A stretch of DNA of 64,000 bases from Syngnathus acus (Eukaryota > Chordata > Actinopteri > Syngnathiformes > Syngnathidae). This document shows positions 25,143 to 36,700 of the stretch, piece by piece; positions within the stretch are counted from its first letter, which is position 1; every line of letters begins with the position of its first letter. Under the pieces are notes generated by a model. It was not told the DNA's origin and made no database searches. It saw nothing but the letters and a program-made list of their open reading frames with translations. The position numbers and the translations under genes are program-made. The stretch is taken from positions 9,179,000-9,242,999 of the forward strand of contig NC_051098.1 of assembly GCF_901709675.1 (NCBI RefSeq), read 5' to 3'.

Positions 25143-25470
25143 TGTCATGAAGTGAATGGAGCTGGGTGACCAAATGCAGCTTGGACCAGGGTTTATTGAA
25201 GGAACTAGACTATAGAGGCTCGCCTAGGGACGAGAATAACTGAACAGAAAGACGAGAACAGACAATCAACTAGAAAAACAAGAAACAAGGAGACATGAGA
25301 CGCAAACAATCCGAAAGGGGAGTGAGGGGCAGACAGGACTTAAATACAAGACAGCTAACGAGAGGCAGGTAAGGGTGATCACACTGATCAGGGCACAGGA
25401 GGGGAGGGGCGAGCACACAGACACGCCAACCGAAACTATGACAACATTAAAACGAGGACAGATCTCGACA
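25143..25470 (-). mobile_element. Solo LTR with 5-bp target duplication CATAC
   Basis: A 328-bp element bounded by TGTC...GACA ends. It is flanked by the identical 5-mer CATAC at 25138-25142 and 25471-25475, the target-site duplication made at integration. Read on the minus strand it starts TGTCGAGATC and ends TTCATGACA. It carries a TATA-like TATTTAAG (complement of 25338-25347) and a polyadenylation signal AATAAA (complement of 25192-25197), the expected order of U3, R and U5. No internal genes, primer-binding site or second LTR are present, so it is most simply a solo LTR left by recombination between two LTRs. A sister copy lies at about 54690-55018. A 5-bp duplication suits Ty3/gypsy-type or some other LTR elements; I cannot assign the family. 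Confidence 0.88.
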
Positions 25471-25475
25471 CATAC
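25471..25475. other. Right target-site duplication CATAC
   Basis: It matches 25138-25142 exactly. Confidence 0.85.
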
Positions 25476-28054
25476 ATGCATCAAATAACTACAATGGCAG
25501 ACCTTTACCATGCCTGGCTCACGCATTTGACTGACTTAATCGTGTCGTCGTGTAATACTGTTCCACTCCAGTCCAGTAGATGGAAGTATTGCGGAAGATC
25601 GTGGATTGGGCTGGTCAGTGCTCCACTTGGTCCCAATATGAATACATATCACTGTTAATCATCTTTCTCCTATTGTGATCTTCACCAAAATGTAACAGGT
25701 TCTTTCTTGCTCTAAATTTAAAGTCACTTAACAATCCACAACCTACTTGACCAAAGAATAGTAATGAAAACACAAGTGCTTGCTTGTGTTTTTTATTCTT
25801 GGCCGAGCCAAGAGTAACGACTCAAACTTTCCATTCTCACATGTCTCTGTGGGTTTGCGTTGAGATACTTTGGTACAAGTTACTCAGTATCAGAGAGACT
25901 GAGAGGTGACCCAGAGCAATGTGAAATTCAAAATAAGATCTTTTCCCTATCTGGTTTATTTTTCCAAGACATAACTGAACTCAATTTAACATCAATATGA
26001 GATTTTCACTGTTTTCTTATGGTTGTTAAGTTTAGCTCCATAAAGATGGCCTTGCTTTTGTCTCAGATTGATCATAGTTTATGATCTTCAAACGCTTATA
26101 ATTCTTTCACTTCACTCTTCATTTGTGTGGAATAACCAGCTCTTTGTATAACTAAGATCCAAAAGGAAACTTGATTGGCTTATAAATGAACTCTTACAAT
26201 TTTATCTCAGTGATCAAATCCATGCCTCAACTCGATCTTTTTTTTTTTTTTGACCTGAATTTATTTTGTCTTATTAATGTACAAGATTAGCCAAAATAAC
26301 AAATCTTTTCCAAACAATAAACACAGGGGTTCCCAAAGATATTTCTCAACACTAATGTTATTGCACACCGTATATAAGGAATGAGCAATGCATGGGAAGT
26401 AAAAGCTGCAGCCAACCATTTATCGGAACAGAGTTATTGGACGTGACATATTGTTGTTGCATGTTGTTTCCTGTTCCTTCTTTCTCCTTGAATATATATT
26501 AAAGAAAAGTCCAACAAAAACATGGCTTGGTAAAACATGAAGGGCACATAAATGAGAAACAAATTTTCCTTACATACTTGCTGTGATATATGAACCATAC
26601 GGCCAAGGGTTTCCAACAGATGTTCAGTATGAAAACAAATACATGTTGTCTACTGTGTGCTTACTGATGATGGTATTCATGAGACACTTGTAAAATAATA
26701 ATAAAAAATATATTGTTTGTAATGCAATGTATTGGAATACGTATGTTTACTTGTGGTACGTATTGCACACGTTATTGCTCAGGTCATGAGGCGACCAGTT
26801 TGCACACACATTGGCACATTCTCCAGCATAGCGTGTTTTGTATTACTAGTTTCTGAGCAGCTGGATATTGATGGAAAAGGGGCACGCGAATATCGACCCT
26901 AATGAGTAAATCATCTTACTTTTCTGATGTGTCACTCAAGCATAATGTGAATTCATGCATGCTTAATTTTTATGTGACTTTGGAGAAACATATTTCCAAA
27001 GTGATTATGAAGAGGCCTAATCCAACAGTTGTTTATTTGAAACAATTCAAAAACAATACAAAGTGGGACTGAAGCCAAAAGCACTAATATAAGATTCCAA
27101 AATGAAGTGCCCTGAATACTGGCATTTTACACAGATTGCACTAGTTTAATAATATCCGTTGTTCTTCGCAGAGGATAAAGAATATTTGCCTGTGATGTCA
27201 GATGGTATTGACAGGTTAATCTGTTGCTGTAGAAATATTCACTGAGATGCTCAAATCTAATTGGATTAAAAAATTAGATTGATCTAATTAGATTGGGAAA
27301 AAAACACATCTTTTGTTAGGAAATTAAATCGGACATGAGAACAATTAGACATCTAAACAATGCTGTCATAGAGAAACCACTGAACCACTAAATCTGCCTT
27401 TGATGGGTTACGGCACCAAGACGTCTCACTCTGTTTTCTTATAGCTTGCCTCTAGTACAGCTTAACAGCTTCTTTCGCTGCCTCACAACGGCTTGCTCGG
27501 TCTCAGTCACATGAATGATGGATCCGTAAAATATTCTCTGCTCTTTCTTTAAGAGTGCAGCGGTTCTGGATTCTGAACTGGTTCTCCAGAACTAGCCCAA
27601 GGACTCCAAAACAAACCAAAGAGTTGAGCAAAATCGAATGGGACAGCTCCAAGCAGGACAGAACTTAGAAAGACTATATCACAATAAATATTCATCAGAC
27701 TGATGATGACGATGGACAGTTGCCATTATCAAAGAGCTCAGGTCGATGCCCCCCCCCCCCATTTGCAAGCAATAATTTTAAATATAAGTGCAGTATGGTG
27801 GCAGTGAACTCAACTTCAACTCACTTCAACACACTTCACAGCCAGCAGGCAACTTTTTGTCCCCCCCCAAATCATATGCAGGTTTTTGCCAGCCTAATAC
27901 CTCCGTAAATAGTGTTCAACTGCGTTTTTAAATTGTAATATGAACAGTCAGCAGTTTTTTGTTGTGGATTTGGAATGTCATACAAGACAAACTTAGCCAA
28001 TGAATAAACAAAACAAACATCCTTAACTGCTGTGCACCGATTTCCTAAAAGAAT
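25476..28054. other. Non-coding stretch with palindrome cluster
   Basis: There is no gene. It contains a T run near 26240-26252, a C run at 27749-27760, an 8-bp inverted repeat GTTCTGGA/TCCAGAAC (27563-27570 with 27585-27592), and the TAATTA palindrome cluster listed separately. Confidence 0.45.
27254..27293. promoter_or_regulatory. Candidate homeodomain-site cluster, overlapping palindromes
   Basis: Within 40 bp there are AATCTAATT (27254-27262) paired with AATTAGATT (27272-27280), then the perfect 12-bp palindrome ATCTAATTAGAT (27282-27293), which overlaps a further AATTAGAT/ATCTAATT inverted pair. TAATT(A/G) cores are the classic homeodomain-binding motif. Regulatory function is inference only; an AT-rich palindrome can arise by chance. 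Confidence 0.25.
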
Positions 28055-28080
28055 TGTGTGTGTGTGTGTGTGTGTGTGTG
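28055..28080. repeat. (TG)13 microsatellite
   Basis: Perfect TG array. Confidence 0.95.
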
Positions 28081-30499
28081 TCAGTAAATAATTAGATAGG
28101 TAAACTTTCCTTTGAATGAGAAGGCATGTCCAAACACTTGGCTATAAATATGACTGTGTTGCAACTCAAACCTGTCTGCAGTGGGACACGGAGAGCACAT
28201 GAGAGTGAAGGCAAGAGGGAAGTTTCTGTCAGTCGATGAAAGAGACGGAAAACAAGAAGAGGAGAGGTAACTGGGGACTCATTTGGAGCTGTGTCTCTTC
28301 ATAAATCTGTCAGAACAAGACAGAAAGAGCGCACGAAAGACAGAGTGATGGGAGGAGGGAGACGTTTAGGACAGGGACAGGGAGTAGGGTTCGTCTCCTG
28401 AGGTCTTCACCTGCTGGTTTCAAGTTCAGATCCAAATGATTGCTCACTCCTTCGCTCTTCTTTGTGACTCACACTGGTGTGGTAAAACATCCCATTGTCA
28501 ATTTATTTACAATTTTGTGATATAATCTAAGTCTCCTTTTCCACTCCAAACCCCTTTCTTGGCTTGCCTTCTTTTCAGGTGGTTTGTTCTCCACTTCAAA
28601 ACAACGTGGAGAGAAGGAACGCTGCATTGAGCCAAATCGAGGCAGGCTTATAAACACCAACGTAGGAGGAAAAAAAAGTCTCTCTTGTATTAACTTTTTA
28701 ACATATGACTGTTGGCTATGATATGATTTTCTTCCAGAGGAGACAGAGGACATCAAAAAGGCCTGTATCGAAGTGGAGACTGTGTGTGGAGTATAATACC
28801 GTCCAGATGTGAGGCATAGCAACTAACATTTGCATACCCAGTACATTTACAGTAGTCTTTTTTTTGTCAACTGTGCATTCTCAAAAGTTACAAGGATGCA
28901 ATGTTGAAACTGCTTGACCGGTGAGCCTCTCACCGGCACACTGAAAAAACAACAACATCTCCTGTATTCCTGCTTCCTGTTTCATTTACTTAAATCTAAC
29001 ATGGACTAATCTATAATCAATATATATTTTTTATCTTTAAAGAAGGAACATTGAATCAAATTGATGGAGTTTTCCCCACGCTACCTTTTATGCAAGAACC
29101 ACACATGAGACAGTTTGACCATTTTAGGCTTGCAAGCGGAGAAAGCCATCATCACCCTTGTGTAGTACAGAGGCGCTTGAAAGCAGTCTAACTTTCGAGT
29201 CTTGCAAGTTAAGTTAAGTTAAGTTAAGTCGTCTTGCAAGGGACTATTTATTGAGAGAAAACAGGGTGGGGGTGAGAGTGAACAAGTTTCGGGGGTCACC
29301 TCTGTAAACTGGTTAACTTACTTAGAATTAAGTATTAATTCTAATTATCATAATACACAGTGAACTACACAAAACAAATAAATAAAAATGAAAGAAGAAA
29401 TAACCGCCATACATTTTGCTATTTGTTTTACTATTTAATTTTGACTATTTAATTTGTTAGTAGAACAAGTAACTCGTTACTTATCTTCCCCAAAGTATTT
29501 CAAATTTGATCACATTAGGAACAATGACTTATAAATTAATCCATGTTTCCAATAATGGCACAAATTGAATTACATCTAAGGTTTAATAATTTGCCTTGAA
29601 TAAAATGGAAAACATCATTTTACTTCTTGTACTTGTTTAATAATTAGTCCCCAAACACGAACATATGATCTTTGGTGCACTTACTGCATTTTTTTCCTTC
29701 TATTGTTCTTCCAAACCATGATTAGATTCTTCCTTTAGCATCCCTGCTCTGAACATTTTCCACAGCTTGGTCTCATTTTGCTTGTCCTTTCCTTTCTTGG
29801 AGCCACATGTATTGCATTATATGCATAATCTTACTTATGATATTACGTAAGTTTTATATGCCAAATCTGTTAAACATCAAATATAAACACAGGATGCTAT
29901 ACACTATGCTTACTTTATTTCTGATTGGCTTATTTGACTTCTAGTTTATTGATGACTCCCAGTTGGAGATTAAGATTGTTGGTGTATACGCATGTCTTGT
30001 TATGGCACTTCACATTGGCAGTCCATATAACTCAGGTTAATGCTGTTTTATTTTGCAGCACTTGAATGCAACCTCAGGGAGCAAATGATTGGGAGAGCTC
30101 TTATTAGTTTTCATTAGGCTAATGTGACGTGTGCTGAGATTTATAACAAAGGAGGAGGGTCTGCACACATTATGACACACTTTATTGCAGCCACATCATT
30201 GTGTGCGTGTGCAGTCCACTTGGAAGCTGACATAAATGCAAGTCATAAATATAATTATAGATGAAGATGTTTGTGGTCTACACATGGGAAGAGGGATTCA
30301 AAGTACTGCCTGGGGGATTGTGGGTATGACTTTTCGGAAGGTGTGTGCTGACTTCAAACAAATGAGGGGGAGGAAATGAGGTGTAATAATGGGTAAGGTC
30401 ATGTATATGTCAGGTTCCTGGGCAAAGAGGTTGTAGTTGCTATTTGACTTCTGTTGCCATCATGGATTCAACACTGTTAAAACAAAGGTTCTTGGCACC
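28081..30499. other. Non-coding stretch, no gene seen
   Basis: A purine-rich tract at 28190-28370 and a pentamer array at 29199-29240. The 117-codon minus frame 28469-28822 has no recognised homology. The stretch 30085-30160 (with CATTAGGCTAATG) looks like a conserved non-coding element but this is untested. Confidence 0.4.
29199..29240. repeat. (AAGTT)n array between 10-bp direct repeats
   Basis: About four AAGTT units lie between two copies of GTCTTGCAAG (29199-29208 and 29231-29240). Confidence 0.85.
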
Positions 30500-31172
30500 C
30501 AAGGCTGCAGTTCAACGATCAACCTTTGAACTCGTAGCTTTATGTCTTGGTGACGAGAGGGGCGGAGCTGTTAACTGACTCCCACCAGGTAGTGTGTTGC
30601 TCCCGTGGTAGGAGGAGCTGTCGGTCCAACGTGGTAAACCAAAATACATCATGAGGGCCTGCGTTTCACCTCAGACAGAACTTTGACACACATCCTTTGG
30701 GGGGATGTGGACATTGAGTCAGAGTTGGTCATGTTCCTTTCCTCCATTTTTGAGGATGCTGACTGGAGCTGTTGCTGCAAGATGGTTGGTGCCTGTTGTG
30801 GTGGTAGCTGCTGAACCTGTTGGAGCAAGCCAGTGGTGAGGAATGCCATCAAGCTGAAGAGTGTCCTACCGGGCCTTTCTGGCATATGGAATTTCAGAGG
30901 CAGATGCTGAGTACCAGCAGGACAAGTGGAATGTAGCTTTGATGTTTGCTAAAGCATGGGAGGGGTTCGGTGCGGCCATGGTGATAGACGTCTGGATGTT
31001 TAAGAGGAAATTGTGATCCACCATCTGGTGGCTCAAGGCGGGAAAGCGGTGCACCATCAATGAATAAAAGGGACAGTACCTTTTGATTGGTAGAATTGTA
31101 GTCCCTCTTCTTAAGAGCAGAGACCAGATGGTGTCTTCTAACAACAGGGGGATTGACACTTCTCAGCCTTCA
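30500..31172 (+). mobile_element. LINE internal fragment, endonuclease to reverse transcriptase
   Basis: A relic of a very common teleost non-LTR retrotransposon. The frame-by-frame translation follows the recalled order: end of the endonuclease domain, then linker QRGKPKYIMRAC (near 30635), then the stretch around the ACCATCTGGTGG block (31018), then the reverse-transcriptase start VVPLLKSRDQMVSSNNRGI (31098-31155). In-frame stops occur at 30576-30578 (TGA) and 30609-30611 (TAG). Internal deletions are evident near 30662 and between about 31062 and 31090. The catalytic reverse-transcriptase core is absent. It is followed closely by a SINE fragment. Confidence 0.85.
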
Positions 31173-31202
31173 ATTTTCAAAACCGTTGGAGATGAGCTTG
31201 AG

Positions 31203-31320
31203 CTGTTTCCTGACTCTGGGCATGAGGCGGGGCACACCTTAGATTGGTTGCCTCAGGTGCATGTTTTTTGGAATGCGGAAGGAAACCCAGAAAAAAAAAG
31301 CCTGACTGGATATTGAAAAC
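31203..31320 (-). mobile_element. SINE-like repeat, internally deleted, minus orientation
   Basis: GAGGCGGGGCACACCTTAGA (tail side) jumps directly to GCATGTTTTTTGGAATGCGG and AGGAAACCCAGAAAA (middle). The segment normally between them is missing. It lies about 30 bp from the LINE relic. Confidence 0.75.
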
Positions 31321-32599
31321 CGGCTACCATCCCAATGTACTGACAAAAATGTTCCATTACTGCAAAAAGGACAAAAAAGTGTAGTTCCTTCTAATTCAGT
31401 CAATATATTGTGAACTCTCAAGAATGTTGAAAAAATGCTTTCATCAACCATTTTTTCACTTGATTACAGTTGATTACTTCTTATACAAAAGTCTAATGAG
31501 TCCAGGCTTGAGACTGACTTGGGTTAATGAGCATTACAAATCGTTCACGATGCTGTCTTACGAGAATGATGGGTAAATTACAAAACCGCAATCCACCCAC
31601 TATGAAGCAACTGAATAAAAGAGGCTTATGCATCTTACTTCAGACTCATCTCCATCTGCTCTCCAGGCATCAAGGCCCCTGATGTTTAAGTCCATCATTT
31701 CTGTTCTTTCTACTCCTTACAGTAAACACCTGCACATGCTTTCAATGGGAAAAAAAAAAGACATGATGAATAGCTTCGGTCAAAGGCTGCTGTCAGCAAT
31801 GAAGAGATCCCTTTCACATGCGCAAACCGTGAAGAAAAAGAAGGCGGGAAACTCAGCGGCATGTGTCTAAGAGGCATGCATGGCCTCGATTTGCATACAC
31901 ACTATCATCTGTCATTCTAGCACAATGAAGTAATATGTTTCGTCCTAAATTGCCTTCTTTGTTGAGAGAGAATCAGTTATTGTTTTGCTTTTAAGCACCA
32001 GTGTCTGCTAAATGTTATTCGGACGATAAGGATGAAAGTGATGGAATGTCAAGCTGGAAAATAGTAGCTTTAACACACACCTCCACAATGTCACTGCCCA
32101 CCCAGCTTTACAAATTACCGTTTTGTAAACTGGATACTCAATTTCTCCCAGATTGGAAAAGATAAAGCGCTCATTCCACAACAAGGAAAGGAAACAGGTT
32201 GAGATAAGATAGAATGTAAAATGTTTGTAACCAATTCCTTCGGTTTAATGATACAGTAACTAAATCAAACTTCAGTTGGAAAATTTAGATTTGATTATCC
32301 TGTTTTGTCTAAGCCTGAAGTAGTGCATTCAAAGTCATGAGATGTATTGCCGCCGGTAATTAATTCTAAAATTTCAGTTATTTTGTAGCAGGAGCAGAAC
32401 TTAAGATGATAACAAAAACACTCATTCGATTGCAGAGTACTGGCAAGACAAAACCATGTGTACTATAGTGGAACTGCTATGTAGTGTGGATCAGTTTAAT
32501 ACAAATATTAATGAAGTATAAGGTCCACCCATTTATTTTAACAGAACAAAATGACTAATACTGTCAATAGAAAACCAGCAATGGCAATGGAACTGCAAT
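31321..32599. other. Non-coding stretch, no gene seen
   Basis: No coding or repeat signal recognised; A-rich run near 31749-31758. Confidence 0.4.
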
Positions 32600-32690
32600 A
32601 TCTCAAGAAAACCCATGACAAGCACGCCCAAAATCACATATTCAAATCCAGGACTTTCTGTGAGGCAGACGTGCTAACCACTATGAAAAG
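32600..32690 (-). mobile_element. SINE-like repeat head fragment, minus orientation
   Basis: TCAAGAAAACCCATGACAAG, TTCAAATCCAGGACTTTCTG and GTGAGGCAGACGTGCTAACC are the head-side blocks; TTCAAATCC corresponds to the B-box side of the tRNA-like promoter. The head itself stops before the final CCACTGTGC block. Confidence 0.8.
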
Positions 32691-33516
32691 CATATTTGAC
32701 GCAACGTGATACAAAAGTCTTCCTTATGGCAAGTCACTGCTGAATGGAATATCCCTCAAATAAACTGCTCAGACGAAATAACTGCCAGACACGTTGCTCT
32801 TAGCTGGACACACAGATGGGAACATTTTTGCAGTGAACAAAGGCCAATGCATGTCAAGTAGATGAGGTATTTTGGCTGAATCACATTGCAAGACAGTACC
32901 ATACAATGGAGACCCACAGCTCTTATTTTGGCACTTAGCTCCCAGAGTGGACACTATTTTGATATACACCCGCTCTTAATACACTCACTGGCTTTCAAAT
33001 ATGTAATGGAACCATGGGATGGATCGAATATCAAAGCAAGACGCTTTTACAGACAGAATTGCAAATCAATTCAAATAACCTTCGTCCTGCAAATTCTTCT
33101 GTTCTGTAAGCTAATTGTTTACATTGGATACTTTACTAGTAACAGGTTTGATGTTATCTTGGGCTTTAAAAGCTTGAATATATGATGATCTTCAGCAGCC
33201 TCTTTTATACCGTGATACGGAAAGAGGTGGCTCGGAAACGCAGCCAAAGGAGAGCAAGGTGGGGGATCAAGACTGGATCCAGAATTAAAAAAAACCTGAC
33301 CCTTACAGACTACAAACATGGAGGGTGGTTGCCAAAAGGCGGATCACCATGGTGGCCTTGAGTAAGGCATAGAACCTCTGGATTTGTTCTGGTGTACTCA
33401 TCTGTGCGCATCATGCTGTCTATCTGACATGTGTGAAATATTAGGGACGTTCCACATGTGGCCTAAACAAAGGGGTTTTGACTACTCCTGATAAACGGAA
33501 TAAACCGTATACCGTA
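32691..33516. other. Non-coding stretch, no gene seen
   Basis: A bulged hairpin lies at 33199-33228 (CCTCTTT...CCGT-GAT-ACGG...AAAGAGG). No gene is seen. Confidence 0.4.
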
Positions 33517-33518
33517 TA

Positions 33519-33760
33519 CTGTATTTTCCGCACTATAAGGCGCACCGGATTACAAGGCGCACCTTCAATGAATGGCCCATTTTAAAACTTTGTCCATATA
33601 TAAGATATATACATTTGGCCCGCGGGCCGGACTTTGGACATGCCTGCTGTAGTGGCTCAATATTGGTCCATATATAAGGCGCACCTGATTATAAGGCGCA
33701 CTGTCGGCTTTTGAGAAAATTGGAAGTTTTTAGGTGCGCCTTATAGTGCGGAAAATACGG
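33519..33760. mobile_element. MITE with 28-bp inverted ends and TA target sites
   Basis: Terminal inverted repeats at 33519-33546 and 33733-33760 match over 28 bp with one difference (CTGTATTTTCCGC versus CCGTATTTTCCGC, both continuing ACTATAAGGCGCACC). TA dinucleotides at 33517-33518 and 33761-33762 fit the TA target of Tc1/mariner-type transposases. Subterminal ATTA(C/T)AAGGCGCAC repeats occur inside each end. The 242-bp element has no coding capacity, so it would be non-autonomous. The middle (33613-33652) holds TTTGGCCCGCGGGCCGGACT, a piece of a different repeat and including a perfect 12-bp palindrome (33617-33628), which suggests a nested insertion. Confidence 0.9.
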
Positions 33761-33762
33761 TA

Positions 33763-36700
33763 CATTTTTAACTATTTTTTTTCCGATGATGCTACTTATA
33801 ATTGATTGGGATATTTCTCAGTATATTGTTACTAACAGGAAACATTGTATCTTGATTGGATTTTGTAATCCAAGACCAATACACCGATGATGCAATATAC
33901 TTTCTGTGAATTAACACATTTCTTTTAATCAGGCTCTCAGAGAGAACAGATGTTTGAGGGTTCAATCACAAAATGAAACTTTCTTTTTGTTATTTTATTT
34001 TTGATGACAGCTTGTTGATCACCCAATCCCAAGAGGCCAAAAGCATGAAATATGTCTCGCTCACATTGTTCACTCTAATCATACTCTGTATGTAATTCAT
34101 CATAATCTCCCTCAGATGTCCTTCCCTCTAAATCCCCGGCCGCACTGCATGTTGTTTCATTGCGAACCTACAGGGGACATGTCACATACACTGTATGCTG
34201 CTCTAAAAGCTTTAGTGGCTCAGCATAATCGGACGTGCCAATCACACTGCATGTTAATATCGTGTTATGCTATGACCCCAACGGTGCTTTCTCGTTATTA
34301 ATGTCTTGTCATTGGCACGTCACTGCTTACCACCCATCTGCTGATCCCCCTTACACCTCTCCGGGATGTTTCTGGGATACCCTCCCAATGACCTCAGTGG
34401 CATCACTGAGCTGCTAAGCCTCACCACCTGATGACTGCACTCGGCAAAATGGCAATCAGGCTACCTGAAGGACATCCAAGTGTCGGTGTTCTGCGTTCCA
34501 GTCACCGATAAACAAACACGCACAAATACGCTGCTGCATGTACACAAGGATGTTTGCCTGGATACTCACACACATTGGAGGGAATGACATTAAAATGGTG
34601 TTACTTGATAGTGTGTTTTAGCTTTAGAATAGAGGTAAATCATTTTGCCATTTTGAGGCCTATCAAGAGCAGATGCCGGAGAAGACTCTTCATTTAGGTT
34701 GAAGTAGTTTGACATTCTCCTCTGTCTCCAAGGTATAGCTGTCATATTTAGTTTCGGCTCCCAGTGGAGAGAAATGGCAGCAGTGCAGAAAGAGAGTCTG
34801 GAATCTCAGAAGGCCAAGCTGTCTGTTTGAGATGGGAGGGTGGCTGAGGTTGATAGTGTTACACAGCTCCCATGGGAGACAAGGTGATACGACCAGAGGG
34901 ATGGAGAGTCATGTGTTGTCATGGAGATATGGACTATAACTTAGAATTTAAGCGAAACACGACGAGAATCAAGGATAAGCTCTGTTGACAAAGTGCAATT
35001 TTTGAATTGTCAATTTGGTATTCTTTTTTTTTTTTATTGGGCTTCTCCAGCACTTCAGGGGAAGCAAACTGTTCCCATGCTCTCTGTCTCCCATCCGACC
35101 TCCTCCTCCTAAAAGGGTGAGTGTTTGAAAAGAACTGAAGTGGCTTCTCCATGAATGAATGGCATCACTCTTTGCCAACTTTGACATTGTGACATGCAAG
35201 ATAGTATGAGGAAAGAAAGAGGGACATGTAGTAATGGTGAGGTTGTGGAGAGGAGGAATGGTGCTTGACAGAGTGGAAAGTGTTTAGGAGGGTTTACTTT
35301 CGCGCTGCTTTTAAAAAGATTGAATGCATAAAAAAAATGCTGGGGCTGCAAAAAGAGAAAACCTGTGGGATGGGAGAAAACCGCATTGATTGGCAGTACT
35401 TCTAATACTGTTGTAATGCTTCAAATAATTTTGAATACTTTACTTCATAGTAACCACCATAATAAAAACAAATAAAAACATTTTCTCATCGATAACAATG
35501 GTTGTAGTTTGTGCTAAGGAATAATATGATAAGACAGGTCGTAGGGTTAAAAGAATAGCTGAGACATTATTAATTATATTTGGATGCATCACAGTTGCTT
35601 TATTTATGATATTCTTCCATTTTTTTCTCACTCACTTTTTCCTTGCTTTGATTTACTGTGTTAATTGGGTCGGTTCCCACTAATTGGGGTCAATGCATAA
35701 TTGAATTGGGTTGATATGGGCTAATTTATATGTCTATTTCAGTTGACAGGACAGGGAATAGGATTTGTGCTCTACTAATCTTTCTTGGTTTTTGTGCACT
35801 GCTAATACAATGTGAACTGGCAGGTTATGATCCTTTCATAATCACTCCAGCACTGTGTTCAAATCTGCTTTGTGAGAGATTTCAAATAGTCTCACGTGAC
35901 AAAAGAGACGATCTTCCTCATTAATTTAGCTGATTTTCATGTCCCTGAGCCTCATTACGCTTACACTTACCCTTTACCCGTTGTGTTTTTACACACACAT
36001 AAAACGCACACAATATATCATGATTGTTTGGCGATGCAGAGAAGCCATATGCTCGCTTTGTTGCTTAAGTTTCTCTTATCCTGCATCAGAGTCATAGGAA
36101 GCTTTTTGCACCGCTCAGCACAGCATAGCTCAACAATTAAGGATTCGGAAGCAGGTACCAGATACTAAAAGGTACTTTAGTTAGAACCTAACCAGCAGGG
36201 GGTTCTAACTGTGCTGATCTAATACCATATGGTTGAAATAAAAGACTGCTAATTGGTAAAGCAGATTGGCATGATATTGGCCTATCTTGCTGTAGTGCTT
36301 GCTGTAATACTCCACACTATGTGGTCTGCTTCTTTGCTTTCAGAGTAGACCCTCGTTCAATTCCAACCTTTTTTGTGAGCCTGTCTCTAAGCTGTTTTAA
36401 GCTCTAGGTCAACCCGAGATGACCCTTGACGCCGATTGCACTTCAAAATGGATCGATTGATAGTGCAAAATACATTTGACTCAGTTTAACAATATATTTA
36501 TTGTAGTTATAAACAAGTGGAGATTTTGGAAAACTGGACAAAAATGAGGAAAATAGCCTATAATTGTCATTTTGCCTAAATATAATGACAATATTTAAAA
36601 CTGCTCAAGCAGTGGGGTACTTCAAAATTCCTCCCTTTGTTGCCATAGTAAAATACAAGTAAGGGCAAGTCACAAAGGCCTTTTTTTTTTTTTTTTTTTG

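Noticed and set aside
25439-25443. ATGACA as the right end of the LTR
   Set aside because: Both LTR copies stay similar for about 27 or more bases beyond it, and only the end at 25470 is flanked by the CATAC duplication.
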